Assembly (NCBI GenBank): GCA_900755065.1
Contig: CAAEFC010000017.1
Span: 1-29,076, forward strand
Length of the DNA stretch: 29,076 nucleotides
Origin: Bacilli bacterium
GTDB lineage: Bacteria; Bacillota_I; Bacilli_A; RFN20; CAG-449
Reading direction: 5' to 3'
Positions 7,986-17,664 of the stretch are shown here, one piece after another (positions within the stretch are counted from its first letter, which is position 1; the number at the start of each line of letters is the position of its first letter). The notes under the pieces are model-generated. The model searched no databases. It was not told the DNA's origin and was given only the letters and a program-made list of their open reading frames with translations. The position numbers were made by a program, and so were the translations under genes.

Positions 7986-9060
7986 ACCCTTTGATACCGG
8001 CGCGTCCGACGCCCTTCATAATGTATTTTCGGAAGAAAATGAACAGGAGAAGAAGCGGTAACGTTACGATAACCGTAGCCGCCATTTGAAGCGGCTGATT
8101 GACCGTTCCATCGGCACTTCCGGAATAAGCGCGAAGTCCGTTGGTGATCAAGCGCATGTTCTCCGTATTGGTAACCAGATTCGGCCATACGTAGGAGTTC
8201 CAGGCGCCCATCAATTTCAGAATAAAGATCGTAATCAAAGTCGGTGCCGCAAGCGGAACCATGACTTTCCAAAGGTAAGCCCAGTCCGTCTTTCCGTCCA
8301 CTTTCGCGGCGTAGTACAATTCGTTTGGAATCTGCTTGAAGTTCTGCCTCAGCAGGTAAATGTAGAACACCGAAATGATGAACGGAACGATCATCGACGC
8401 GTAGATGCCGATATTGGATTCCAGCCAGCCCAACTGCGCGACGGTGATGTAGTTGGTGATCACCATCATTTCTCCCGGAATCATCATCGTCGCCAGGAAG
8501 CAGGTGAAGAGGAAATCTTTCCCTTTGAAATTCAGTCTGGCGAAGGCGAATGCCGCGAGAATAGAGGTGATGAGCGTTCCTAACGTAGAGATAATGCCGA
8601 CGATCAGGGTATTTTTCAGGTACGTCCAGAACGGGAAAGCCGCGATTGTATAGGAGTTCATCTGCCCATTTCCCAGAGGATACGTGCCGATCGGCGCCCC
8701 CTTGAACAGAACGGAATAGTTCACCCACATGAAGTCGTGCGGATAGTAAGTGATCGAATCCCTGACTTCATAGACCGATTTCAGCGAAGTCGCCAGCATC
8801 CAGTAGAACGGAATAATGACGACGATGGCCATGAGAATCAGAAAGACATACGTAATTGTAGTGAAAATAATTTTACCTGCCTTGGATATTTTTTCCAGTT
8901 TTTCTTCGCTGATATTTCCCTCTTTGATGACGAGAACGATCGAAGACGTGTTGACCTGCGCCAGTTCTTCGTCCGTGTATTCCTTTTTCTTGAAAGGTTT
9001 GACGATCGCCGTCTTGACGTTGGAGAAGAAGGATTTCACTTTATTCATAAAATTTTTCAT
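7984..9060 (-). CDS. ABC sugar-type importer permease (UgpE/MalG family)
   Basis: The 358-residue product is an inner-membrane permease. A long charged cytoplasmic N-terminus (about 60 residues) precedes the first helix (IIFTTITYVFLILMAIVVII). Several more membrane helices follow, and an EAA loop (ELYYAAKVDGKTDWAYLWKVMVP) contacts the ATPase. It pairs with the next-upstream permease to form the channel. A GTG nine bases further upstream (9067-9069) would overlap the AGGAGG ribosome site. The ATG at 9058-9060, eight bases after AGGAGG, is therefore chosen. That ribosome site overlaps the TAG of the preceding permease gene, so translation is coupled. The gene ends with tandem TAA codons. Confidence 0.93.
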   Translation of the reverse strand: MKNFMNKVKSFFSNVKTAIVKPFKKKEYTDEELAQVNTSSIVLVIKEGNISEEKLEKISKAGKIIFTTITYVFLILMAIVVIIPFYWMLATSLKSVYEVRDSITYYPHDFMWVNYSVLFKGAPIGTYPLGNGQMNSYTIAAFPFWTYLKNTLIVGIISTLGTLITSILAAFAFARLNFKGKDFLFTCFLATMMIPGEMMVITNYITVAQLGWLESNIGIYASMIVPFIISVFYIYLLRQNFKQIPNELYYAAKVDGKTDWAYLWKVMVPLAAPTLITIFILKLMGAWNSYVWPNLVTNTENMRLITNGLRAYSGSADGTVNQPLQMAATVIVTLPLLLLFIFFRKYIMKGVGRAGIKG

Positions 9061-9072
9061 CCTTTGCACCTC

Positions 9073-10011
9073 CTAGTAATGTACCCTTTTCGCGGAAACC
9101 TGTCGCTGAATCACCGTGAAGAACATGATGATGATGAAGAGCAGGACCGCGGCCGCGGAAGCCCGCGTCGGAGCCTTGGAAATATTGTCGTAGATGTAGT
9201 ACGTGATCGTGTACATGTTGTAACTGCCGGCGGAAGTTCCCTGCCCGTTGAACAAGGCGACGATCGAAGAGTACTCTTTAAACGAACCGATCAGCGAAGT
9301 GATCATGACGTAAACGATCTGCGGGGAAAGAAGCGGAACGGTAACGCGGAAGAAGGTTTTGCTTCTGGAAGCGCTGTCGATCTGCGCGGCCTGATAGTAT
9401 TGCTTATCGATTCCCTGCAAACCGGAAAGGAAGATCAGAATCTTATACGGCAATGCGTGCCAGATAATGTAAACGCACAAGGCGAACATACCATTGAGAC
9501 GGCTGGCGCCCATGTCGACCCAACTGACGTTTCCCAGATGGAAAATCGAGTTCCATAAACCGTTGGTTCCCGCGAAAATGACCGCGAAGACCATGCCGAT
9601 GGCGATCGAGTTGGTAACGTAAGGAATGAAGAAGATAGTCTGGAATATTTTCTGAAACCATTTGATCGAATTGATTCCCACCGCGATCAGAAGCGCGATC
9701 AGAATCGACAGAGGAACGGTGACGAAGACGATGATCAGCGTATTCGGCAACGCGTATTCGATGACGGTTTTATCGTAAAGCACCTGCCCGTTTAACGAAA
9801 TTCCCTTCAATCCCAGCACGTATCCGAAATTATCAAACGTAAATCCGGAACGGAAAATCGCTCCGAGCGCTGTTTCGTTGGCATAGATATTATAATCTTT
9901 GGCAAAAGCGATCAGAATCGTATTGATCAGAGGATAGAAAGTGAATATCAATAACAGGATAATAGCCGGAGCGAGATATAACCAGGCTTTCCAGTTATTC
10001 TTAGACTCCAT
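9073..10011 (-). CDS. ABC sugar-type importer permease (UgpA/MalF family)
   Basis: The 312-residue product has a short N-terminus followed by a first helix (WLYLAPAIILLLIFTFYPLINTILIAF) and about five more. The EAA loop is QYYQAAQIDSASRSKTFFRVTVP. It forms the second half of the transmembrane channel with the UgpE-like partner. The ATG lies two bases after the TAA of the ATPase gene, with AAAGGA inside the end of that gene, so the two are translationally linked. It ends with TAG. Specificity cannot be decided from the permease alone. Confidence 0.93.
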   Translation of the reverse strand: MESKNNWKAWLYLAPAIILLLIFTFYPLINTILIAFAKDYNIYANETALGAIFRSGFTFDNFGYVLGLKGISLNGQVLYDKTVIEYALPNTLIIVFVTVPLSILIALLIAVGINSIKWFQKIFQTIFFIPYVTNSIAIGMVFAVIFAGTNGLWNSIFHLGNVSWVDMGASRLNGMFALCVYIIWHALPYKILIFLSGLQGIDKQYYQAAQIDSASRSKTFFRVTVPLLSPQIVYVMITSLIGSFKEYSSIVALFNGQGTSAGSYNMYTITYYIYDNISKAPTRASAAAVLLFIIIMFFTVIQRQVSAKRVHY

Positions 10012-10013
10012 AA

Positions 10014-11126
10014 TTATGCAATCCTTTCTTCGGTTTCTTTACTGAAAATGAAGCATTTGTGTTTCTTAACCGACAAAGAAACTTCTCCGACTGAAACTTT
10101 GTTGTCCGAATCGACGATGATTTTAAAGGACGGTTTCAGATTGGCTTCGTGCGATCCGACGATGGAAATATCTCTTCCCAGCGTTTCAATCTGTTCGACC
10201 TTGACGTGCAATGGTCCGTTTTCGTCGACGATAAATCCTTCCGGACGGATGCCGACATAGACTTCCTGATCGGCGATGGATTTATCCACCGTAAGAATCG
10301 CTTCTTTGCCGATGTAAACTTTGTGTTTTTTGATCGTTCCGTGGAACACGTTGATCGGCGGAGTTCCCAGGAACTGAGCGACGAACAGGTTTTTCGGATT
10401 GTTGTACACTTCCTGCGGAACGTCCCGCTGCTGTTCGACGCCGAGTTTCATCACGACGATCTCGTCGGAAATCGACATCGCTTCTTCCTGATCGTGCGTA
10501 ACGAAAATCGTGGTGATTCCGGTTTCTCTCTGCAAACGGCGGATTTCCTCTCTGGTCTGCAATCTCAGACGGGCGTCCAGATTGGACAGCGGTTCGTCGA
10601 GAAGCAGAACTTTCGGCTTCTTGACCAACGCTCTGGCGATGGCCACGCGCTGTTGCTGTCCGCCGGAGAGTTGATTCGGTTTACGATCGAGAAGGTTGGC
10701 GATCTGAACGAGGTTCGCAGCCTCTTTGACCATGGCGTCGATTTCGATCTTGGTCAGTTTTCTTTTGACCTTTTTACCGTTTTTCTCTTCTTCCACTCTC
10801 AGGTTTTCAAGAGGGAACGCGATGTTCTTGTAAACCGTCATATGCGGATAAAGCGCATAGTTCTGGAATACCAGACCGATGCCCCTCTTATCCGGAGTCA
10901 GGTTCGTGACATCGTCGTCACCGAACCAGATGTGTCCGGACGTCGGTTCCAACAGGCCGGAAATCATGTACAGCGTCGTTGATTTCCCACAGCCGGACGG
11001 ACCTAATAACCCGACTAACTTTCCGTCAGGAATCGTAATGTCAAGATCGTTGACGGCGATTGTGCCTTGTTCGCCTTTCTTACTTCCCGGGAATTGTTTC
11101 GTCAAGTGTTCTAATCGAATTTCCAT
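10014..11126 (-). CDS. ugpC: ABC importer ATPase (UgpC/MalK/MsmX family)
   Basis: The 370-residue cytoplasmic ATPase powers the importer encoded downstream. It contains Walker A GPSGCGKST (42-50), Q-loop FQNYALYPHMTV, signature LSGGQQQR, Walker B VLLLDEPLSNLDAR and the H-loop in FVTHDQEEA. A C-terminal OB-type (TOBE) regulatory region follows (about 240-370). An insertion rich in Lys and Glu (RVEEEKNGKKVKRKLTK) sits in the helical domain, as in some mycoplasma and Bacilli homologues. A TTG at 11130-11132 could extend the frame by two codons. The ATG at 11124-11126, seven bases after GGAGG, is preferred. The symbol reflects the family; the transported substrate is not known. Confidence 0.93.
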   Translation of the reverse strand: MEIRLEHLTKQFPGSKKGEQGTIAVNDLDITIPDGKLVGLLGPSGCGKSTTLYMISGLLEPTSGHIWFGDDDVTNLTPDKRGIGLVFQNYALYPHMTVYKNIAFPLENLRVEEEKNGKKVKRKLTKIEIDAMVKEAANLVQIANLLDRKPNQLSGGQQQRVAIARALVKKPKVLLLDEPLSNLDARLRLQTREEIRRLQRETGITTIFVTHDQEEAMSISDEIVVMKLGVEQQRDVPQEVYNNPKNLFVAQFLGTPPINVFHGTIKKHKVYIGKEAILTVDKSIADQEVYVGIRPEGFIVDENGPLHVKVEQIETLGRDISIVGSHEANLKPSFKIIVDSDNKVSVGEVSLSVKKHKCFIFSKETEERIA

Positions 11127-11146
11127 TAGCAATCCTCCAAATTCTG

Positions 11147-11180
11147 ATTATATTGTACATCAATATAAAACCCAATTCAA
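11147..11180 (-). promoter_or_regulatory. Promoter of the ABC importer/nuclease operon
   Basis: Two overlapping SigA-type options are visible: TTGAAT (11175-11180) with TACAAT (11152-11157), and TTGGGT (11170-11175) with TATAAT (11147-11152). Each has a 17-base spacer. They lie just downstream of the terminator of the RDD operon, so the importer operon is an independent unit. Confidence 0.65.
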
Positions 11181-11205
11181 GGTCGGATTTTATACCAACT
11201 ACCGC

Positions 11206-11230
11206 AAAAAAGAACTCATGCTATGAGTCC
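11206..11230 (-). terminator. Intrinsic terminator of the RDD-ABC-RDD operon
   Basis: An eight-base-pair stem (11223-11230 with 11212-11219) with a three-base loop is followed on the minus strand by six T (11206-11211). The last codons and the TAG of the RDD gene lie within the hairpin. Confidence 0.85.
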
Positions 11231-12336
11231 TTGTCCGTTTCGGCACTTTCTTCTGCCGTGCCCTGTCCGGCTTCTCCGGATTCCAAAACTTCCGGATCGC
11301 CTCCTTCTTTATCCTTTACATGATAGACGTCCTGCTCTTCGATCTTTTTGAGTTGCAGGAGATGTTCGTTGAGTTCTTCGGCGTTTTTGTAAATCACGCA
11401 CTTTGTTTTATCGACCACGAGAGTCGCGGCGAAGTAATCGTGGAATGCGCAATGCGACTTGCTGAAAGCCACGAACGTAAACGACGCCAGAAGCGGCAGC
11501 ATGACCAAGATCAGCGCAAAATTCCCCAGCATGACCGAGAGAACGATTTCCAGAAAGAAGAACGATACGAAACGGATCAGCGTCTGCGTTTTCCGGACGC
11601 GGAATCCGTCTTTTCTGGAAACCACCGCGCTTCCGACGATCATCTTTCCGATCGTCTCACCGTCTTTCCGGCAAAGCGGAATCACCAGAGAGAAGATCAG
11701 AAATGCCAGCGTTCCGGTTATGATCAATCCCCAGATCGAAATGTTGTTGATTTCCAGAGCCAGCGAATAGATTTCTCCGTCGACGTGATAAAGAGCCGTA
11801 CTGGCGAAATTATCGTACTGGTTCACATAGAATTCAGCCAGATTCTCGTTGTTCACTCCTTCGACGGGAACATAGTTTCCGTTGCTTAAAACGAACAATT
11901 CGGTTTTTTCGCTCTTGGCCCGGACGAATTCGTCGGCGAAACTCTCTTCTTTCTCGCCTTTTCCCGAAACATTGTACTGCCCGTACGGAGACGCGATGAA
12001 AGTCTGAAAGAACGGCTCGTAATAGTCGAAAGCCGTACATGTCCGATCATGCAGCGTGTCCTTTCCGGTTTCCGCGTCGTACAGCGCGGCGGCGGTAATC
12101 TGATAGACGGCCTTTTCGCTGTCGTTCCCGGTCGAAGAATATTCGACGAACAGTCCGCTTTCCACCAGTTTGTCGCGGTATTCCTGTTGCGTGTCCGAAT
12201 AGCCGAAACACGCGTCGGCGATTGGAACGACCGCCCAACTCTGCGCCAGAACGATGAAAATGAAAATCAGAATCGCGTCCAGCACGGCGGCGCCGACCCG
12301 TTTGAATATCGAGGCTGTAACCATTTCGTTTTGCAT
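11221..12336 (-). CDS. RDD-family membrane protein with large external loop
   Basis: The 371-residue product starts with the RDD pattern FKRVGAAVLDAILIFIFIVL (first helix about 14-38). A long hydrophilic, probably external loop follows (about 40-198). Further helices are at about 200-224 (ISIWGLIITGTLAFLIFSLVIPL) and about 260-305. The cytoplasmic segment CRKDGETIGKMIVGSAVVSRKDG, with the GxTIGK-like motif, is typical of the family. The tail is acidic and disordered. RDD proteins are mostly uncharacterised; some act as cation/proton antiporters. Ordinary RDD domains are about 150 residues, so the loop is unusual. The gene lies 13 bases after an ABC transporter gene and a second RDD gene lies before that one, suggesting joint function. 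AGGAG precedes the ATG by seven bases. Confidence 0.85.
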   Translation of the reverse strand: MQNEMVTASIFKRVGAAVLDAILIFIFIVLAQSWAVVPIADACFGYSDTQQEYRDKLVESGLFVEYSSTGNDSEKAVYQITAAALYDAETGKDTLHDRTCTAFDYYEPFFQTFIASPYGQYNVSGKGEKEESFADEFVRAKSEKTELFVLSNGNYVPVEGVNNENLAEFYVNQYDNFASTALYHVDGEIYSLALEINNISIWGLIITGTLAFLIFSLVIPLCRKDGETIGKMIVGSAVVSRKDGFRVRKTQTLIRFVSFFFLEIVLSVMLGNFALILVMLPLLASFTFVAFSKSHCAFHDYFAATLVVDKTKCVIYKNAEELNEHLLQLKKIEEQDVYHVKDKEGGDPEVLESGEAGQGTAEESAETDKDS

Positions 12337-12349
12337 AACGTTTCTCCTT

Positions 12350-15300
12350 TTATCCCTTGATGACGTTAATCGGTTTTTTCTTTGCGACCGAATAAACCGG
12401 AATCGCGCAGGAAATATAGGCGACCAGACAACTGATCAAGAACATTATACCAAATTGTCGGACGCCTGGCGAGAACAAAGCGACCGATAATCCCGTAAAT
12501 CGTTGCATGATGAAATTCCCTACCGCCGAAACGACGCTTAAAAGGATAGACGAAAGAAGGAAGTTAATCATCGCAATAATGAAACTTTCCGTGAAAAAAA
12601 TCTTCAAAACGTCTGTCGAACGCGACCCGATCGCGCGAAGAATTCCGATTTCGTGCTTTTTGTTTGAAATCGACACACTGATGAAATTGAATAAAAACAA
12701 GACGGAGAAAACCGACAAAGCCAAGCCGATCAGGAAGCAGATATCCCGTGAGGCTTCTAACGTCGCGTCCAGTACATCGATCGCGATTTTGGATTCGTTG
12801 TTCATGCAGTAATAGACGTCGGCCTCGCTGTCTTCAAAATTCACCAGCCGGCGGATCGTGTTTCTGCTCTTCGGCATCTTCGCGATCACGAAAGCGTAAT
12901 AACTCTCCTCCACGCCGACGTAACGCGCGTAATTCCCGTCGGAGACGATCAGACAATTGCCGGAAACGTCGTTATTCGCCACGTAAAAGCCGACGACGTC
13001 CATCCGATAGGTCCGGGCTTCTTCCAGATAAGCGTTCGCGTCGGAGACGGCAACCTGAAAAGAAACCTGAAAGATCGCGTCCCGATAGGCATTCAACAGG
13101 CGATTCTTCTCTTCGGAAACCAGTTCGTATCCGGAAGTTCCGTAAGGATTGACGTAATAACCCGTACCCGTATCGCTTAAAAACTGAATATACCGCTCCG
13201 TACCGCCGTAAGGATTATACGCGGCCGCTTCTTCCGGGTGAGACGCCGCATATTCTTCGATCTTTTTCTCTTTGATCAGAGAGTAGGCTTCCGCGAGATC
13301 GGAAACGCCATAGAAATTCCGGTCTTCTTCCGTCAGGGAAATCGCCTGCATTTTTGTCAGCAAACCGCCGCGGTCGAAGAGGAACGAGTCGGAGACGATC
13401 GCTTCCTGATCGCTCAGTTCCGAAAGGCCGTCTTTCAGCACCGTTCCTTCCGGAATCTGATCGCGCTTCCCGATATAAGAGAACGAGAAGGCATTCCGCA
13501 CGTTCGCCGTTTCGATGTGATACGTCGTCAGTGCGTTGAGAAGGCTCAGTTGATTTTCTTCGATGATTGCCGAAAGAGAACCCGGTGCGAGATATCCTAG
13601 ATTGTGATAGCCGTAACGAATGTTCAACTGATAATTTTCATTCAGATACCGGTAAGAAGAATCGTCGATATTGTCGATCAGAATCTCGTATTTATCGAAG
13701 TCGAATCCGGTATGCAGGATCCCGACGATCTTGAATTCCTGATTGTTGACGAACAAGGTTCTGTTCTCTCCGGTCATCGCGTTGACGACCAGCGTATTCT
13801 CGTCCATATACTCTTCATACGGCGTCATTTCGCTGATCAAAAGCCGGTCCGAAGTGTTGAAGTGATTGTAATAGCCCTGCTCTCTGAAAAGGCTGTACGT
13901 GTAGTCGGTCAGACAGATTTCGTCGGGATTTTCGGGAAGCCGTCCGTAAGCCAGATGATAATTCAGCGATTTCAGCGTCTCTTCGTCCGCTTCGATCAAT
14001 CCGGACAGTTCGTTGACATAGTAACTGTTCGCTTCGCTGTAATCCCTCAGCATATTGTTCGTCAGCGAAAAGTCGCCGACCTCCGTATTCTTATAGACGC
14101 CTTTGAAATCGAGATTGAAACAATCGTTCAGATACGCAATGTCCTGCGTACCCGAAAATCCGGTCATCACCGTCTTTTCGCTGTTGAGATTGGTAATCCA
14201 CCGGTACGAGGTGTAGTTTTTGGTGAAAGAAGCGTAATCGATGTTCGTGCTGACGATCGAATTGACGATCGTGTTGGTCGCACTGTATGAAGAAAGCGTA
14301 TCGACGAAGCCGAACAATCCGAACGAAATGCAGGAAAGGAGAATGACCAGAATCAGACGAAACGGTTTTACTTTCATCGAGTTGAGGCCGAAAATAAACG
14401 AATTCCGGAAAGACAGTTTCGACCGGATCGCGGTAAACTCCCTCTCTCTTTCTTCAATCCGGCTTTCATCGGTCGGTTCAAAGCGCGAACCGGCGCCGAT
14501 CTTAACGCCTTTCGCATCGATTTTCCCGCTGATTTCAGGATCAAGCGCAATGAAGGTATCACCTTCGTTCTCCTCGATGCAACGAATAATCTCCTCTTTT
14601 TCTTCTTGGGACAGGCGGTGATTTTTCCGGATCCGGATCCATTCCTTTTCCCGGCATTCAAATCCGGATTTCTCTTTCCGTCCGGTTCCGGAGGTCACGT
14701 CGGAGAGAATTTTTCCGTCTTTGAATTCGACGATTCTGTCCGCGTAGGTTTCCGCGAACTCCCGATCGTGGGAAACGACGATGACCAGTTTGTCTTTCGA
14801 GAGGTTTTTCAAAGTGGTGAGCACCTGTTTCCCGGTCTGACTGTCCAACGCCCCCGTCGGTTCGTCCGCCATGATGATTTCGGGATTTTTGACGATCGCC
14901 CGGGCAATCGCCACCCGCTGCTTCTGACCGCCTGAAAGTTCTTTCGGCTTTCTGTCTTCCAGTCCGTCGAGATCGACGAGGCTCAGAATTCGTTTGATCT
15001 CCTCTTCGCCGGCGTCTTTTCCTTGCAATTCCAGCGCCAGAGCGATGTTCTTTTTGACCGACAACTCTTCGAGAATATTGTATTCCTGAAAGATAAAGCC
15101 GATATACGTATTGCGGTAAGAATCGAAATCGCTCTGCGAAAACCCTCTGCTCGACCGGCCGTTGATGATGATTTCTCCCCGGTCGAAAGAATCCAGACCG
15201 CCGACGACATTGAGAAAAGTCGATTTTCCGGAACCGGATTTTCCCAAAATGAAAACCATTCCCTTTTCCGGGAATTTCAGGCTGATGTCATCGAGAGCAA

Positions 15301-15358
15301 CGACGTCTTCCGCCTTTTTCAAATGGTAAATTTTCGTAACGTTTTTTAATTCCAGCAT
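12350..15358 (-). CDS. MacB/FtsX-type ABC transporter, ATPase fused to permease
   Basis: The 1002-residue product joins an ATPase of the LolD/MacB type (1-225) to an FtsX-like permease. Walker A is GKSGSGKST (39-47), the signature is LSGGQKQR, and Walker B is IIMADEPTGALDSQ. A charged linker leads to a first helix (about 333-355, FRLILVILLSCISFGLFGF). A very large external domain (about 356-870) and three C-terminal helices follow, with the cytoplasmic loop SNKKHEIGILRAIGSRSTDV, which is the conserved FtsX-family loop. Such proteins usually do not import solutes; they transmit force to external partners or export lipoproteins, peptides or antibiotics. The Shine-Dalgarno sequence is weak (GGAAAACGGG). 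It lies between two RDD genes with small gaps. No partner two-component system is visible. Confidence 0.92.
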   Translation of the reverse strand: MLELKNVTKIYHLKKAEDVVALDDISLKFPEKGMVFILGKSGSGKSTFLNVVGGLDSFDRGEIIINGRSSRGFSQSDFDSYRNTYIGFIFQEYNILEELSVKKNIALALELQGKDAGEEEIKRILSLVDLDGLEDRKPKELSGGQKQRVAIARAIVKNPEIIMADEPTGALDSQTGKQVLTTLKNLSKDKLVIVVSHDREFAETYADRIVEFKDGKILSDVTSGTGRKEKSGFECREKEWIRIRKNHRLSQEEKEEIIRCIEENEGDTFIALDPEISGKIDAKGVKIGAGSRFEPTDESRIEEREREFTAIRSKLSFRNSFIFGLNSMKVKPFRLILVILLSCISFGLFGFVDTLSSYSATNTIVNSIVSTNIDYASFTKNYTSYRWITNLNSEKTVMTGFSGTQDIAYLNDCFNLDFKGVYKNTEVGDFSLTNNMLRDYSEANSYYVNELSGLIEADEETLKSLNYHLAYGRLPENPDEICLTDYTYSLFREQGYYNHFNTSDRLLISEMTPYEEYMDENTLVVNAMTGENRTLFVNNQEFKIVGILHTGFDFDKYEILIDNIDDSSYRYLNENYQLNIRYGYHNLGYLAPGSLSAIIEENQLSLLNALTTYHIETANVRNAFSFSYIGKRDQIPEGTVLKDGLSELSDQEAIVSDSFLFDRGGLLTKMQAISLTEEDRNFYGVSDLAEAYSLIKEKKIEEYAASHPEEAAAYNPYGGTERYIQFLSDTGTGYYVNPYGTSGYELVSEEKNRLLNAYRDAIFQVSFQVAVSDANAYLEEARTYRMDVVGFYVANNDVSGNCLIVSDGNYARYVGVEESYYAFVIAKMPKSRNTIRRLVNFEDSEADVYYCMNNESKIAIDVLDATLEASRDICFLIGLALSVFSVLFLFNFISVSISNKKHEIGILRAIGSRSTDVLKIFFTESFIIAMINFLLSSILLSVVSAVGNFIMQRFTGLSVALFSPGVRQFGIMFLISCLVAYISCAIPVYSVAKKKPINVIKG

Positions 15359-15388
15359 GCCCGTTTTCCGTGTCGAAGATTTTCGGCT

Positions 15389-16276
15389 TTATTTTTTAAG
15401 AGTCACCGTCAGCCTGTCTTTTTCATCGACGTCTTCCGGGTGAACGTTCTCGTAGACGATCGTACTGCAAAGGAAATCGTCGATCGATTTCCCTTCTTTG
15501 CTCACGAGAAAAGCGACCATAAAAGCCAGCACGCTTAATCCGAAAGTGAAGATCCCCAGAAAATACCCGACGAAAATCACAAGACTCTGCCGAAGAACGA
15601 CGATGCCTTTTTTCACCTTGAATCCGGATTTTTCCGAGGCGACTTTGAGATTCATCAGGCGCTTTCCCAAAGTCTGACTGCCCTGATTGGTCAAAGGAAC
15701 TGCCAGATAAACGATGAGCAATGCGGGAATAAACGAGAACGCAAAGATAGCGATGTCGTAACTTTCTACCCGCGCTTTCAGTTTCTGGTTGCTTTCGTCC
15801 TTTTCAAAAATGTCCTGAATCGCCGCTTTGATCGAAGCGATGTAAAAGGATTTGGCCTGATCCGCCGATACGTCTTCGTCGAAAACGTACACACCCGCCT
15901 CATTATGGACGAATAACCCGGATTCCTCCATCCGGTTTTCGTAGGCTTCCTCCTGATCGTTGACTTCGTAGTAATAAACCAGTCGGTAGTTGTAAAAAGC
16001 GTAATAGGTTTCGCTGGTCGCTTCTTTTCCGTCGCTCATATCCGGCTCGACGATATTGCAGATCAGATTGGTTTCGTCGTATGCATACAGATTGGTGTCC
16101 CTTAATGCGGAATAGTAGTCTTTGCAAGCCTGTTTATACTGGGTCGCCGTGTTATAGATCGGCTGAACCACCATCGCATAAAGGAGAAAAAAAGCGATGA
16201 GAGCAAGAATCAAATCGAAAAGAGAAGCGAGAAATCGTCTTAATCGCGTCGGTTTTTTCATCTCCATCTGTACCAT
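15389..16276 (-). CDS. RDD-family membrane protein, paralogue of the distal gene
   Basis: The 295-residue product has the RDD start TRLRRFLASLFDLILALIAFFLLYA. A large external loop follows (about 40-170, rich in Asp, Glu and Tyr), then a helix (IAIFAFSFIPALLIVYLAVPL) and the conserved cytoplasmic motif NQGSQTLGKRLMNLKVASEKSG. Two more C-terminal helices follow. It shares this layout with the RDD protein on the other side of the ABC gene. Three in-frame ATGs lie at the start (codons 1, 4 and 6); AGGAG sites suit codon 1 or 4, so the exact start is uncertain. It is the first gene of its operon, with a promoter at 16306-16334. Confidence 0.85.
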   Translation of the reverse strand: MVQMEMKKPTRLRRFLASLFDLILALIAFFLLYAMVVQPIYNTATQYKQACKDYYSALRDTNLYAYDETNLICNIVEPDMSDGKEATSETYYAFYNYRLVYYYEVNDQEEAYENRMEESGLFVHNEAGVYVFDEDVSADQAKSFYIASIKAAIQDIFEKDESNQKLKARVESYDIAIFAFSFIPALLIVYLAVPLTNQGSQTLGKRLMNLKVASEKSGFKVKKGIVVLRQSLVIFVGYFLGIFTFGLSVLAFMVAFLVSKEGKSIDDFLCSTIVYENVHPEDVDEKDRLTVTLKK

Positions 16277-16305
16277 TCTCCTGCTCTCCTCTCCGTGCTA
16301 CTTCT

Positions 16306-16334
16306 ATTATGTCATAAACCAAATGCAAAATCAA
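16306..16334 (-). promoter_or_regulatory. Promoter of the RDD-ABC-RDD operon
   Basis: TTGATT (16329-16334) and CATAAT (16306-16311) are 17 bases apart, with an extended TG (TGACATAAT). The -35 box overlaps the T tract of the tuf terminator, so the two units are packed back to back. Confidence 0.65.
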
Positions 16335-16360
16335 AAAAAAGAGTCGTTTTGAACGACTCT
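16333..16360 (-). terminator. Intrinsic terminator of tuf
   Basis: A perfect nine-base-pair stem (16352-16360 with 16340-16348) with a three-base loop is followed on the minus strand by eight T. It lies 13 bases after the tuf stop. Confidence 0.93.
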
Positions 16361-16373
16361 TTCGCTAACCGAT

Positions 16374-17558
<1,185 letters not shown>

Positions 17559-17600
17559 TATTGAATTTCCTCCTAATTATTTTTGAATTTCAACGAATTC

Positions 17601-17629
17601 ATCATATAGCATTTATTTGAATAAATCAA
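17601..17629 (-). promoter_or_regulatory. Internal promoter of tuf
   Basis: TTGATT (17624-17629) and TATGAT (17601-17606) have a 17-base spacer. The hexamers and spacing equal those of the tRNA-Lys promoter. No clear terminator follows fusA, so tuf may also receive read-through from the str cluster. Confidence 0.7.
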
Positions 17630-17664
17630 CATTTTAAAATCGAGATTTTCGAAATCGGGCTGAA

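Noticed and set aside
12748..13152. Arg/Ser-rich plus-strand frame
   Set aside because: It is the antisense shadow of the ABC permease gene; low complexity comes from the codon pattern of the real gene.
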